Below are positions 26,688 to 36,737 of a stretch of 42,336 bases of DNA, in pieces. The notes below the pieces were generated by a model. That model saw only the letters and a list, made by a program, of their open reading frames with translations. It was not told the origin of the DNA and made no database searches. Made by a program: the position numbers and the translations under genes. Positions within the stretch are counted from its first letter, which is position 1. Every line of letters begins with the position of its first letter. Origin of the DNA: an uncultured Clostridia bacterium (GTDB taxonomy: Bacteria; Bacillota; Clostridia; Oscillospirales; Acutalibacteraceae); the NCBI GenBank assembly GCA_946041635.1, contig CAMGDG010000005.1, forward strand, positions 1 through 42,336, given 5' to 3'.

Positions 26688-27044
26688 TTTATGATTTAAT
26701 ATGACTTTGCATTGATTGCCAGTGCGGCTTTGTACCGCTTAAATATTTCAATCCACATTATATCATACGGCATACCTTTTTAGCGTATAAGGAAGACAGG
26801 GGACGGTTCTCTGTCTTAGGGAAAGCAAGTAAATACATAGAACACCGCATGATTTTTTATTGCACGCAACAGATGAAAGACCGGTCATCAATATATTGTG
26901 TTTTCCAAAATGCGTTTTATATATGGTGGACTTTCACGCTGGCTGTCCCCTGATTGAACCTTGTTATTGATACTCAAATCTGCTATAATTATTCACAAAG
27001 TTTATAAACATGTTTACATATATAGTAAAAAAGAGGCTTGCTTT

Positions 27045-28040
27045 ATGCCATTAGAAATTGTAAGAAACGATATAACTAAAATGGCGGTGGACGCCATTGT
27101 TAATGCTGCCAACGAATCCCTTTTAGGCGGTGGCGGTGTTGACGGTGCGATTCACTATGCCGCAGGGCCGGGGTTGCTTGCCGAGTGTAAAACTCTCGGC
27201 GGTTGTAAGACCGGCAAGGCAAAAATTACGGGTGGATATAATCTGCCTGCAAAGTATGTAATACATACTGTCGGTCCTATATATGAAGACGGCAAGCACG
27301 GTGAAAAGGCTTTGCTTGAATCCTGCTATCGTGAGTCTTTGGCTCTGGCGAAAGAACACAAATGTGAAACTGTGGCTTTTCCGCTTATCTCTTCGGGCGT
27401 GTACGGTTACCCGAAAGACCGGGCGTTAAAGGTTGCCGTTGATGTTATCAGCGACTTTCTTCTCGAAAATGAAATGAAGGTCTATATCGTCATATTTGAT
27501 AAAGCGGCATATAAAATCAGCGGGAAACTGTTTACAGATATCGAAGAATATATCGACGAAAACTATGTTGATGAGCATACCGATTACTCCCAAAGAAGTG
27601 TGTGCTTGAATATGCCAACAACTTCATTCACATTAGAGCGTTTTGACGAATGTAAAGCACAACCTTTGGCAGATGACCTTGACGCCAAACTCAAACAGAT
27701 TGACGAGAGTTTTTCGCAGATGCTTCTTCACAAGATTGACGAAAAAGGCATGACCGATGCCGAGTGCTATAAAAAGGCGAATATTGACCGTAAACTGTTC
27801 TCAAAAATTCGCGGTGATGTGAATTATAAGCCGAGCAAACCTACTGCAATCGCTTTTGCTATTTCGTTGGAGCTTTCTCTCGATGAAACCGAAGACATGC
27901 TCAAAAAGGCAGGCTTTGCGCTTTCTCACAGCAATAAATTCGATATTATCATCGAATACTTTATTAGCAAAGGTAATTACAACATTTTTGAAATCAACGA
28001 GGCACTGTTTGCCTTTGACCAAAGCTTACTTGGAGCGTGA
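27045..28040 (+). CDS. Macro-domain (ADP-ribose-binding/hydrolase-like) protein with C-terminal helical extension
   Basis: [76 protein letters not shown]; start ATG at 27045. Confidence 0.93.
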   Translation: MPLEIVRNDITKMAVDAIVNAANESLLGGGGVDGAIHYAAGPGLLAECKTLGGCKTGKAKITGGYNLPAKYVIHTVGPIYEDGKHGEKALLESCYRESLALAKEHKCETVAFPLISSGVYGYPKDRALKVAVDVISDFLLENEMKVYIVIFDKAAYKISGKLFTDIEEYIDENYVDEHTDYSQRSVCLNMPTTSFTLERFDECKAQPLADDLDAKLKQIDESFSQMLLHKIDEKGMTDAECYKKANIDRKLFSKIRGDVNYKPSKPTAIAFAISLELSLDETEDMLKKAGFALSHSNKFDIIIEYFISKGNYNIFEINEALFAFDQSLLGA

Positions 28041-28044
28041 AATT

Positions 28045-28401
28045 ATGATTAAGTTTATCTGTTATCCTAAATGCACAACTTGCCAAAGAGCAAAGAAGTG
28101 GCTTGATGATAACAAAATTAAATATGAGTTAAGGGACATTAAACTCGATAATCCCACACTTGAAGAACTAACAGAGTGGTATAAGAAAAGCGGACTGCCG
28201 CTTAAAAAGTTCTTTAACACAAGCGGTCTGCTTTATAAATCATTAGACCTTAAAAATAAACTCCCTGAAATGACCGAGGACGAGATGTTAAAACTCCTCG
28301 CAACCGACGGAATGCTTGTTAAAAGACCGTTGCTTATAGGCGATGATTTTGTGCTTGTAGGGTTTAAGGAAGTAGAATGGGCGGAAAAATTTGAAAAATA
28401 A
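28045..28401 (+). CDS. ArsC/Spx family (arsenate reductase-like) protein
   Basis: MIKFICYPKCTTCQRAKKWLDDNKIKYELRDIKLDNPTLEELTEW ... MLVKRPLLIGDDFVLVGFKEVEW; CTTC motif. Confidence 0.92.
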   Translation: MIKFICYPKCTTCQRAKKWLDDNKIKYELRDIKLDNPTLEELTEWYKKSGLPLKKFFNTSGLLYKSLDLKNKLPEMTEDEMLKLLATDGMLVKRPLLIGDDFVLVGFKEVEWAEKFEK

Positions 28402-28426
28402 TTTCTCGCTTGCGGAGATGTAGATA

Positions 28427-28693
28427 ATGGAAGATATAATATCAAAATTGACGGCAAATGATAACAAATTTGACCTTGTTTTGCCTGAATTTTTAACGCA
28501 TATAACAGACGAAAAACCGATAACCGCAAGGCAATGTATTAACGCTCTTGCACAAATCAACACGGCAAAACCGCAGTATATTCCTAAAATACTCGCTTGC
28601 CTTGAAACTGCTGAATTATCAAAATATAAAGATACTATGCGTCCGTTGATTGAAAAGGATATAGAAGAAACAAAGCGGATATTAACAAATTAA
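28427..28693 (+). CDS. Short HEAT-like/SufBD-like hypothetical protein, possibly internally deleted
   Basis: LPEFLTHITDEKPITARQCINALAQINTAKPQYIPKILACLETAELSKYKDTMRPLIEKDIEET resembles the C-terminal half of longer HEAT-like proteins. Confidence 0.5.
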   Translation: MEDIISKLTANDNKFDLVLPEFLTHITDEKPITARQCINALAQINTAKPQYIPKILACLETAELSKYKDTMRPLIEKDIEETKRILTN

Positions 28694-28727
28694 TATTAAA
28701 ACAATAAAGCATCATAGGGGCGATTAT

Positions 28728-29048
28728 ATGGATGTTAAAAGAGCAAAAGAAATTATATATGCACTGTCACAAGGGATTGATCCGATAACAGGTGAAGTTT
28801 TACCGGATGATTGTGTATGCAATAAATCCGAGGTTGTGAGAGCTTTTTATACTATCCTCAATGATAATTCTGTAAAAGAAAAATCCGAATATGAAAATGC
28901 CGGAAAACCTTGGAGTTTTGAAGATGACAAACTACTCACCAAAATGTTTGAAAGCGGAGCAACAAAAGCAGAAATGCAGAAGCATTTTAAACGCTCACCC
29001 GGAAGTATTAGTTCAAGATTAGTAAAATTAAACCTTATTGATGATTGA
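28728..29048 (+). CDS. Small protein with SANT/Myb-like HTH C-terminus
   Basis: PWSFEDDKLLTKMFESGATKAEMQKHFKRSPGSISSRLVKLNLID. Confidence 0.6.
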   Translation: MDVKRAKEIIYALSQGIDPITGEVLPDDCVCNKSEVVRAFYTILNDNSVKEKSEYENAGKPWSFEDDKLLTKMFESGATKAEMQKHFKRSPGSISSRLVKLNLIDD

Positions 29049-29164
29049 TTGAAGTTTTTAATATTTCGTAATGAACGAATAAGTGTTAATTATTATATAA
29101 GTCAGATAAAACATTTTTCAAAATGTGAATGTTTAATTTGAATTTGTCGCTTGCTATGCGACCT

Positions 29165-29214
29165 AACCTCTCTTTTATTGGTGTACAATGATGACATCAA
29201 ATGAAAGAGAGGTT
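29165..29214 (+). promoter_or_regulatory. Inverted repeat overlapping the SD of the vWA gene
   Basis: AACCTCTCTTT (29165-29175) and AAAGAGAGGTT (29204-29214) perfect 11-bp complement; right arm contains the SD and is followed by TTTTTT. Confidence 0.7.
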
Positions 29215-29221
29215 TTTTATT

Positions 29222-29878
29222 ATGAAAAACAACATTACTGAACTCGTATTTATTTTGGACAGAAGCGGTTCTATGGCAGGGCTTGAAGCGGACACAATCG
29301 GCGGTTTCAACTCTATGATTGAAAAGCAGAAGAAGCAGGACGGTGATTGCTATGTATCAACCATTTTGTTTGATGATGAGTCCGAAGTCCTGCACGACCG
29401 TGTGAAACTCGGAGATATTCATAAGATGACCGACAACGATTATACCGTTCGCGGTTGCACGGCACTTATTGATGCTATTGGCGGTGCTATTCATCATATC
29501 GGCAACATTCATAAGTATGCCCGTCCCGAAGATGTGCCGGAGCACACTATGTTTGCAATCACAACCGACGGTCAGGAGAACGCAAGTCGCCGTTACACAA
29601 GCGAACAGGTCAAAAAGATGATTGAACGGCAAAAAGAAAAATACGGTTGGGAGTTCCTTTTCATCGGTGCTAACATTGATGCGGTTGAAACAGCAGCTCG
29701 TTATGGCATTGATAAAGACCGAGCAGTTAATTACAATGCCGACGGCAGAGGAACTCAAATTCTGTACGAAACGGTTGCAAAAGCGGTTTGTAATGTCAGA
29801 GCAAGCGCACCGCTTAGCGCTGATTGGAGTGAAGAAATCAACGCAGATTATCAGAGCAGAGGTAAAAAGAATAAGTAA
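29222..29878 (+). CDS. von Willebrand factor type A domain protein
   Basis: ELVFILDRSGSMAGLEADTIGGFNSMIEKQKKQ (MIDAS DxSxS) ... MFAITTDGQENASR. Confidence 0.92.
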   Translation: MKNNITELVFILDRSGSMAGLEADTIGGFNSMIEKQKKQDGDCYVSTILFDDESEVLHDRVKLGDIHKMTDNDYTVRGCTALIDAIGGAIHHIGNIHKYARPEDVPEHTMFAITTDGQENASRRYTSEQVKKMIERQKEKYGWEFLFIGANIDAVETAARYGIDKDRAVNYNADGRGTQILYETVAKAVCNVRASAPLSADWSEEINADYQSRGKKNK

Positions 29879-30040
29879 AAATTTCGGCGAGGGTTGATAT
29901 GCTCCCCGAAAAAATCTCGTGAAAACAACGGTGCAACCGGGGCGTCGCACCCTACAAAACAGATGTCAATTTCATATAAAATTTCGGGCAGATGTAGGGC
30001 ATCTGCCCCTACAAGTTCGCTTTTAAATTATAGTTGCCTT

Positions 30041-30090
30041 GTAGGGGACGATGCCTTTCATCGTCCCGCAAAATTACACAAAAACCAACG
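30041..30090 (+). repeat. Partial copy of the composite palindromic repeat
   Basis: gtaggggacgatgcctttcatcgtcccgcaaaattacacaaaaaccaacggcg matches 8949-9001. Confidence 0.8.
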
Positions 30091-30107
30091 GCGAAAAAAC
30101 ATTATTG

Positions 30108-30242
30108 CCCCCTCTGACGAGGGGGCTGTCGTGGCGTTATCACGACTGGGGGAGAGAAAAACTATTTGTATTTTTGCAAGTAGTGTCTCTCCCTCCGTCT
30201 TTTGCTTCGCAAAATCCACCTCCCTCGTCAGAGGGAGGAAAG
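30108..30242. repeat. CCCTCTGACGAGGG / CCTCCCTCGTCAGAGGGAGG dispersed repeat
   Basis: Related to 6589-6712. Confidence 0.65.
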
Positions 30243-30515
30243 GGATTTGCTGTAATATTAAGGGCTTGCCCCCGCCGCAAAATTTCGTAAAATTTCACGG
30301 TGCGCCGAGGGCGGGGCACCATACAATGTAGGCAATCATAGTGCCATCGCATGATTTTTTTCTATACATATTATAATATATAATAAATATTCGCTTCTTA
30401 ATTGTAAAAAAACATCTAAATAACGGTGATTTTTGTGTTTTGAACACAAGATATTGTACTGAAATTTTACTGTAAAAATTTTCTGCGTTTTTCACAAACT
30501 TTTTTAAAAAAGTTC

Positions 30516-30544
30516 TTGCATTTTCACGAATGATGTGATAGAAT
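30516..30544 (+). promoter_or_regulatory. Promoter of the S10-spc operon
   Basis: TTGCAT (30516-30521), 17-bp spacer, TAGAAT (30539-30544). Confidence 0.7.
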
Positions 30545-30550
30545 ATACAA

Positions 30551-30863
30551 GCATTCTGCGGCTATGGGTGAATTATGCCCGTCGGCAGTGTGCGATATGC
30601 GTTGAAGCGGTAGGTGGCTGCACTTTTGATGCAGGGAATTACCGCGGAGTATGTCTGATTTTAAATCGGGCGAACCAATAGTGCTTCAAAACCGTTATGC
30701 GTAACCCAACTGCGCATTTGCGGTACTTGCAGGAGCATTTTGCGCTTTTTTGCGCCGTCCGAAAAACTAAAACCGGTTTTTCGGTTTTTAAAACGGCAGG
30801 GTGGAAACACCCGGCTGAGTTGCAAACAAAAAAGCGTGCCCAGAAAATTAGGAGGAAAACAAA
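30551..30863 (+). promoter_or_regulatory. Long structured 5' leader of the S10 operon with terminator-like hairpin (30759-30789)
   Basis: About 310-nt leader; CCGAAAAAC ... GTTTTTCGG followed by TTTTT, consistent with r-protein leader attenuation. Confidence 0.6.
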
Positions 30864-31181
30864 ATGGCAGCAACAAAAGGTAAGAAAATCCGCATCAGAC
30901 TTAAAGGCTATGACCACGACCTTGTGGACAAGGCAGCAGAAAAGATTGTTGAAACAGCAAAGCGTACAGGCGCTCAGGTTTCAGGTCCCGTTCCGCTTCC
31001 CACAGAGAAGGAAGTTGTTACAATTCTTCGTTCCGTTCATAAGGATAAGGACAGCCGTGAGCAGTTTGAGCAGAGAACACACAAAAGGCTTATCGACATT
31101 TTAAGACCCTCAAACAAAACTGTTGAGGCTCTTACAGGTCTTGAGCTTCCTGCCGGTGTTGACATCGAGATTAAGCTTTAA
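30864..31181 (+). CDS. rpsJ: 30S ribosomal protein S10
   Basis: [41 protein letters not shown]. Confidence 0.98.
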   Translation: MAATKGKKIRIRLKGYDHDLVDKAAEKIVETAKRTGAQVSGPVPLPTEKEVVTILRSVHKDKDSREQFEQRTHKRLIDILRPSNKTVEALTGLELPAGVDIEIKL

Positions 31182-31249
31182 TCTTTAAGAAAACGCTGAG
31201 CAAGGTCAAGTCGGTGAATGCCGACCAATAACCAAAGGAGGAAATAAAA

Positions 31250-31882
31250 ATGCAAAAAGGTCTTATCGGTAAAAAAATCGGTATGACACAGCTTTTCGAC
31301 GAGAGCGGAAAAGTAATTCCCGTTACGGTAGTTGAGGCTGGTCCCTGCACAGTAGTGCAGAAGAAGACTGTCGAGAACGACGGCTATGCCGCAGTTCAGG
31401 TAGGCTTCGGCGATGTTAAGGTTCAGAGAGTGAACAAGCCCATGGCAGGTCACTTCAAGAAGGCTGATGTCGCTCCCAAAAAGGTTCTCAAAGAGTTTAG
31501 ACTTGAGGACACAGAGTCAGTTAATGTAGGCGATGTTCTTAAAGCCGATGTATTCGCAGCAGGCGACAGAGTTGACGTTGTGGGTACAAGCAAAGGTAAG
31601 GGAACAGCGGGTGCCATCAAGAGATGGAACTTCTCACGCCTTAAAGAATCTCACGGTACAGGTCCTGTTGCCCGTCACGCAGGTTCGTTGGGCGCTTGCT
31701 CCGACCCTTCAAGAGTTTACAAGGGAAAGAAGCTTGCAGGTCACTTAGGCTCCGAGAGAGTTACAATTCAGAATCTTGACATTGTCAAGGTTGACGCAGA
31801 AAACAACCTTATCGCAATCAAGGGCGCCATCCCCGGTCCCAGAGGCGGTATCGTAGTAATCGCTGACACAGTTAAGAAATAA
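31250..31882 (+). CDS. rplC: 50S ribosomal protein L3
   Basis: [34 protein letters not shown]. Confidence 0.98.
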   Translation: MQKGLIGKKIGMTQLFDESGKVIPVTVVEAGPCTVVQKKTVENDGYAAVQVGFGDVKVQRVNKPMAGHFKKADVAPKKVLKEFRLEDTESVNVGDVLKADVFAAGDRVDVVGTSKGKGTAGAIKRWNFSRLKESHGTGPVARHAGSLGACSDPSRVYKGKKLAGHLGSERVTIQNLDIVKVDAENNLIAIKGAIPGPRGGIVVIADTVKK

Positions 31883-31899
31883 GAGAGGAGTTGAAAGAA

Positions 31900-32523
31900 A
31901 TGGCTAAATTAGCAGTATTGGATACAAAGGGCAAGAAGGTTTCCGATATCGAGCTCAACGACAGCATATTTGCTATCGAGCCCAACACATCGGCAATGCA
32001 CCTTGTAGTAGTTAATTACTTGGCAAATCAGCGCCAGGGCACTCAGTCAACTCTCACTCGTTCTGAGGTGTCCGGCGGCGGTAAAAAGCCTTGGAGACAA
32101 AAGGGAACAGGTCATGCGCGTCAGGGTTCAACAAGAGCTCCCCAGTGGTATCACGGCGGAATCGCTCTCGGCCCCAAGCCCCGCACATACGGTTTCTCAA
32201 TAAACAAGAAGGTAAGAAGACTTGCTATGAAGTCCGCACTTTCCTCAAAGGTTGCAGCCGATGAGATGATTGTTCTTGACGATTTCAAGCTTGACGCAAT
32301 CAAGACAAAGGACGCTGCTGCGGCGCTCAATGCTATAAAGGCAGGCAAGAAAACTCTTATCGTTCTTCCCGAGAAGAATGATGTTGTTTACAAGAGCGCA
32401 AGAAACATTGCAGGTGCAAAGGTTACTCTTGTAAGCACACTCAATGTTTATGACATCCTTAACTGCGACACAATCGTAGTTCTTAAAGATGCCGTTACAA
32501 AAATAGAGGAGGTTTATGCATAA
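31900..32523 (+). CDS. rplD: 50S ribosomal protein L4
   Basis: QGTQSTLTRSEVSGGGKKPWRQKGTGHARQGSTRAPQW; operon position. Confidence 0.98.
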   Translation: MAKLAVLDTKGKKVSDIELNDSIFAIEPNTSAMHLVVVNYLANQRQGTQSTLTRSEVSGGGKKPWRQKGTGHARQGSTRAPQWYHGGIALGPKPRTYGFSINKKVRRLAMKSALSSKVAADEMIVLDDFKLDAIKTKDAAAALNAIKAGKKTLIVLPEKNDVVYKSARNIAGAKVTLVSTLNVYDILNCDTIVVLKDAVTKIEEVYA

Positions 32524-32816
32524 TGAAACTTGCACAGGAAATTATCCTCGCCCCCGTCATTACAGAAGAGTCAATGATGGGTACCGCAGACAAAAAATAC
32601 ACCTTTAAAGTTGCAAAGGACGCAACAAAGGTTGACATCAAAAAGGCTGTTGAAAAGCTTTTCTCGGTTAAGGTTGAAAAGGTCAACACAATCAATGTAA
32701 GAGGCCAGCTTCGCCGTTACGGTCGCTATGAGGGATACAGAGCTTCATGGAAAAAGGCAATCGTAACTCTTACCGAGGATTCAAAGACAATCGAGTTCTT
32801 TGACGGAATGATGTAA
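32523..32816 (+). CDS. rplW: 50S ribosomal protein L23
   Basis: IILAPVITEESMMGTADKKYTFKVAKDATKVDIKKAVEKLF. Confidence 0.97.
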   Translation: MKLAQEIILAPVITEESMMGTADKKYTFKVAKDATKVDIKKAVEKLFSVKVEKVNTINVRGQLRRYGRYEGYRASWKKAIVTLTEDSKTIEFFDGMM

Positions 32817-32826
32817 TGATTTTAAT

Positions 32827-32898
32827 TTCGGGCGGTAAGGTATGGAGTTTCGACATACTCCGCAAAGCTTCCCGAAGCAGAAAACTCTGCACTCCATA
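32827..32898 (+). promoter_or_regulatory. Structured intergenic RNA between rplW and rplB
   Basis: TATGGAGT (32841-32848)/ACTCCATA (32891-32898), TTCGGG/CCCGAA and GCAG/CTGC complementary arms. Confidence 0.5.
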
Positions 32899-32923
32899 AA
32901 AAACTACAAAGGAGATGAACGAA

Positions 32924-33757
32924 ATGTCGATAAAAGTCTATAAGCCGACTACAAACGCAAGACGAAATATGTCGGTTACAGATTATTCCGAACTTTCAAA
33001 GGTCGCTCCCGAAAGAAGTCTTTTGGCTCCTCTCAGCAAAAACGCAGGCCGTAACAGTTACGGAAGAATAACCGTTCGCCACAGAGGCGGCGGAAATCGC
33101 AGAAAGTACCGTATTATTGATTTCAAGAGAGATAAGACGGATATGACTGCAACAGTTTTAACACTTGAATACGATCCCAACCGTTCAGCACATATTGCTC
33201 TTGTTCAGTACGAGGACGGCGAGAAGAGATACATTCTTGCTCCCGTAGGCCTTAAAGTGGGCGACAAGATTGAAGCAGGCGAGCAGGCCGATATTAAGCC
33301 CGGTAACGCACTTCCTCTTGTAAATATCCCCACCGGTACTTTCGTACACAATGTTGAGCTTTATCCCGGCAGAGGCGGTCAGCTTGCACGTGCAGCAGGT
33401 AATGCGGCACAGCTTATGGCAAAAGAGGGCGCATACGCACTCCTCCGTCTTCCCTCAGGTGAGCTTCGTAACGTACCCAACGGTTGTATGGCTACAATCG
33501 GTCAGGTAGGAAATACGGATCACGAGAATGTTAAAATCGGTAAAGCAGGACGCACACGCCACCTGGGTATCAGACCTACCGTTCGCGGTTCCGTAATGAA
33601 CCCCAATGACCACCCCCACGGCGGTGGTGAAGGTAAGTCACCCGTCGGCCGTCCCGGACCCTGCACACCTTGGGGCAAGCCCGCTCTCGGATATAAGACG
33701 AGAAATAAGAAGAAGAGTTCCGACAAGCTTATTGTTAAGCGTCGTAACGGTAAATAA
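32924..33757 (+). CDS. rplB: 50S ribosomal protein L2
   Basis: [28 protein letters not shown] ... [32 protein letters not shown]. Confidence 0.98.
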   Translation: MSIKVYKPTTNARRNMSVTDYSELSKVAPERSLLAPLSKNAGRNSYGRITVRHRGGGNRRKYRIIDFKRDKTDMTATVLTLEYDPNRSAHIALVQYEDGEKRYILAPVGLKVGDKIEAGEQADIKPGNALPLVNIPTGTFVHNVELYPGRGGQLARAAGNAAQLMAKEGAYALLRLPSGELRNVPNGCMATIGQVGNTDHENVKIGKAGRTRHLGIRPTVRGSVMNPNDHPHGGGEGKSPVGRPGPCTPWGKPALGYKTRNKKKSSDKLIVKRRNGK

Positions 33758-33777
33758 TGGGAAAGGAGCTGTCATAA

Positions 33778-34059
33778 ATGAGTAGAAGTACTAAAAAAGG
33801 ACCTTACGTAGCAGAAAGCCTTATGAAGAAGGTTCAAGAGATGAATAAGAACGGCGAAAAAATCGTTCTTAAAACATGGAGCCGCAGCTCAACAATTTTC
33901 CCTGATTTTGTTGGTCATACCTTTGCGGTACATGACGGCAGAAAGCATGTTCCTGTATATGTTACAGAGGATATGGTCGGTCATAAGTTAGGTGAATTTG
34001 CGCCCACAAGAACTTACAGAGGTCACGCAGGTTCAAAAACATCCAACAACGGTAAATAA
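33778..34059 (+). CDS. rpsS: 30S ribosomal protein S19
   Basis: [19 protein letters not shown] ... [52 protein letters not shown]. Confidence 0.98.
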   Translation: MSRSTKKGPYVAESLMKKVQEMNKNGEKIVLKTWSRSSTIFPDFVGHTFAVHDGRKHVPVYVTEDMVGHKLGEFAPTRTYRGHAGSKTSNNGK

Positions 34060-34081
34060 GTCGAAAGGAGTGTATTGAATA

Positions 34082-34414
34082 ATGGAAGCAACAGCAAAGG
34101 CAACTTATGTGCGCATTGCACCCCGTAAGGTAAAGATTGTTCTTGACCTTATCAGAAATAAGCCCTGCGATGAAGCTATGGCGATACTTAAATACACACC
34201 TAAGGCTGCGTGTGAACCGCTTTACAAGCTTCTCAAGTCAGCAATGGCTAATGCAGAGATGAAAAACATGGATGTTACAAGACTTTATGTAGCTGCTTGC
34301 TCAGTTGACCAGGGTCCCACTCTTAAAAGAATCAGACCCCGCGACAAGGGCAGAGCTTACAGAATTAACAAGAAAACATCTCATATCAATTTAACACTTA
34401 AGGAAGCAGAATAA
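34082..34414 (+). CDS. rplV: 50S ribosomal protein L22
   Basis: [22 protein letters not shown] ... [28 protein letters not shown]. Confidence 0.97.
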   Translation: MEATAKATYVRIAPRKVKIVLDLIRNKPCDEAMAILKYTPKAACEPLYKLLKSAMANAEMKNMDVTRLYVAACSVDQGPTLKRIRPRDKGRAYRINKKTSHINLTLKEAE

Positions 34415-34430
34415 AGGAGGAGGTTGAGTT

Positions 34431-35102
34431 ATGGGCCAGAAAGTTAATCCGACCGGTTTAAGAATCGGTGTTATTAAAAACTGGGAATCACGCTGGTATG
34501 CAGACAAGAAAGACTTCGGTGACACTCTTGTTTCTGACTACGAGCTTCGTGAGTATCTCCTTGAAACACTCGCTCCCGCAGGTGTTCCTAAGGTAGAAAT
34601 CGAAAGAGATGCAAAAAGAGTACGCATCAACATTCACTGCGCAAAGCCCGGCATGGTAATCGGCCGTCAGGGCGCAGAGATTGAAAAGCTTAAAGAAATT
34701 TGCAAGAAAAAGCTTGGCGGCGATAAAGAAGTTTTCATCAATATCGTTGAAATCAAGCAGCCTGACCTTAATGCACAGCTTGTTGCTGAAAACATTGCTT
34801 CACAGCTTGAAAGAAGAATTTCTTTCAGAAGAGCTCTGAAACAGTCCATCAGCAGAACAATGCGTCTCGGCGCAAAGGGTATTAAGACACAGGTAAGCGG
34901 CAGAATCGGCGGCGCAGAAATTGCCCGTACAGAGCACTATCATGAGGGTACAATCCCCCTTCAAACAATCCGTGCAGATATTGACTACGGCTTTGCAGAG
35001 GCTAAAACAACCTACGGCAGAATCGGCGTTAAGGTATGGATTTACAAAGGCGAGGTTCTCCATGAAAGCCGCAAGCGCGCTAAGGAAGGAGGCACAAAAT
35101 AA
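34431..35102 (+). CDS. rpsC: 30S ribosomal protein S3
   Basis: [33 protein letters not shown] domain [15 protein letters not shown]. Confidence 0.98.
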   Translation: MGQKVNPTGLRIGVIKNWESRWYADKKDFGDTLVSDYELREYLLETLAPAGVPKVEIERDAKRVRINIHCAKPGMVIGRQGAEIEKLKEICKKKLGGDKEVFINIVEIKQPDLNAQLVAENIASQLERRISFRRALKQSISRTMRLGAKGIKTQVSGRIGGAEIARTEHYHEGTIPLQTIRADIDYGFAEAKTTYGRIGVKVWIYKGEVLHESRKRAKEGGTK

Positions 35103-35527
35103 TGCTTTTACCTAAAAGAGTAAAATACCGTCGCGTTCACAGAGGACGCTTGACAGGTAAGGCTTCAAGAGGTACTACGGTTACCTACGGTGATTACGGT
35201 CTTGTGTCTCTCGAGCCCGCATGGATTACATCAAACCAGATTGAGGCAGCCCGTATTGCTATGACAAGATACATTAAGCGTGGCGGTCAGGTTTGGATAA
35301 AGATTTTCCCCGACAAGCCGATTACGGAAAAGCCTGCTGAAACTCGAATGGGTTCAGGTAAAGGTTCTCCCGAATATTGGGTAGCGGTTGTTAAGCCCGG
35401 CAGAGTAATGTTTGAAATTGCCGGCGTTCCGGAAGAAACAGCTCGTGAGGCTATGCGTCTTGCAGCTAACAAGCTTCCCGTAAAATGCAAGTTTGTAACT
35501 AAAGAAGAACAGGGTGGTGAGCAGTAA
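35102..35527 (+). CDS. rplP: 50S ribosomal protein L16
   Basis: [57 protein letters not shown]. Confidence 0.98.
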   Translation: MLLPKRVKYRRVHRGRLTGKASRGTTVTYGDYGLVSLEPAWITSNQIEAARIAMTRYIKRGGQVWIKIFPDKPITEKPAETRMGSGKGSPEYWVAVVKPGRVMFEIAGVPEETAREAMRLAANKLPVKCKFVTKEEQGGEQ

Positions 35528-35730
35528 TGAAAGCAAGCGAGATCAGAAAGCTCTCTCCCAAGGAGTTGGATGCTAAACTTTTGGAATTGAAGGACGAACT
35601 TTTCAAGCTTCGTTTTCAAGAAGCCATCAACCAACTCGAAAATCCGATGCGTATCAGTGCCGTTAAAAAGGATATCGCAAGAGTAAAAACAGTTATCCGC
35701 GATATCGAATTACACGGCAGTGAGTCGTAA
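35527..35730 (+). CDS. rpmC: 50S ribosomal protein L29
   Basis: [31 protein letters not shown]. Confidence 0.97.
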   Translation: MKASEIRKLSPKELDAKLLELKDELFKLRFQEAINQLENPMRISAVKKDIARVKTVIRDIELHGSES

Positions 35731-35750
35731 GGAAAGGGAGGGCGTTCAAT

Positions 35751-36005
35751 ATGGAAAGAAACCTCAGAAAAACACAGGTCGGTATCGTAACAAGCGACAA
35801 GATGGATAAAACTGTTGTTGTTTCAATCAAGGACAGAGTTAAGCATCCGCTTTACGGCAAAATCGTTAACAGAACCGTTAAAATCAAGGCTCATGACGAG
35901 AATAACGAGTGCGGTGTCGGCGACAGAGTTTTAGTAATGGAAACACGTCCGCTTTCAAAAGACAAGAGATGGCGTGTAGCTGAAATTATCGAGAAAGCAA
36001 AGTAA
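35751..36005 (+). CDS. rpsQ: 30S ribosomal protein S17
   Basis: [34 protein letters not shown]. Confidence 0.97.
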   Translation: MERNLRKTQVGIVTSDKMDKTVVVSIKDRVKHPLYGKIVNRTVKIKAHDENNECGVGDRVLVMETRPLSKDKRWRVAEIIEKAK

Positions 36006-36023
36006 TTAAAGGAGGCAATCATT

Positions 36024-36392
36024 GTGATACAGCAGCAGACTTACCTCAAGGTTGCCGATAACACCGGTGCAAAAGAAATTATGTGCATCCGCGTTCTCGG
36101 TGGTTCAGGTAGAAGATATGCTAACATCGGCGATGTCATTGTAGCATCTGTTAAAAAAGCAGCACCCGGCGGTGTTGTTAAAAAAGGCGATGTTGTAAAG
36201 GCAGTCGTTGTAAGATCGGTTAAAGGCGTTCGCAGAGATGACGGAACATATATCCGTTTCGATGAAAACGCAGCCGTTATCATTAAAGAAGATAAAAACC
36301 CCAAAGGTACCCGTATCTTTGGACCGGTTGCAAGAGAGCTTCGTGATAAGGACTATATGAAAATCCTTTCTCTTGCTCCCGAAGTACTTTAA
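36024..36392 (+). CDS. rplN: 50S ribosomal protein L14
   Basis: [46 protein letters not shown]. Confidence 0.98.
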   Translation: MIQQQTYLKVADNTGAKEIMCIRVLGGSGRRYANIGDVIVASVKKAAPGGVVKKGDVVKAVVVRSVKGVRRDDGTYIRFDENAAVIIKEDKNPKGTRIFGPVARELRDKDYMKILSLAPEVL

Positions 36393-36405
36393 GGAGGTGC
36401 CCTAA

Positions 36406-36723
36406 ATGAATAAGGTTCATGTAAAAACCGGTGACGAGGTTATCGTTATCAACGGCAAAAACCGCGGCAAAAAGGGCAAGGTCCTTGAAGTCAGCCCCAA
36501 AGAGGGTAAGGTTATTGTTGAAGGCGTAAACATCGTAACAAAGCATGTTAAGCCCCGTCAGATGGGTGAGCCCGGCGGACTTATCAAGGCTGAAAGCGCT
36601 CTTTACGCTGACAAAGTACAGCTTGTTTGCCCCAAGTGCGGTCAGGCTACAAGAGTAGGTCATGACGGACAGGGCAAAGATAAAAAACGCGTTTGCAAAA
36701 AGTGCGGCGCAAAGTTTGAATAA
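36406..36723 (+). CDS. rplX: 50S ribosomal protein L24
   Basis: [46 protein letters not shown]-terminal CPKC/CKKC pair. Confidence 0.97.
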   Translation: MNKVHVKTGDEVIVINGKNRGKKGKVLEVSPKEGKVIVEGVNIVTKHVKPRQMGEPGGLIKAESALYADKVQLVCPKCGQATRVGHDGQGKDKKRVCKKCGAKFE

Positions 36724-36737
36724 GGAGGAACAATAAA

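Noticed and set aside
23880-29060. Defence island or integrative element
   Set aside because: Accessory gene mix is suggestive, but no integrase, att repeats, tRNA target or recognised defence nuclease is visible.
29894-30331. 145-aa plus-strand ORF
   Set aside because: Runs through the repeat cluster (palindromic modules and CTCCCTC elements); no protein-like signature.
30697-31104. 135-aa ORF in the S10 leader overlapping rpsJ
   Set aside because: Overlaps the structured leader and rpsJ in another frame; rpsJ is unambiguous.
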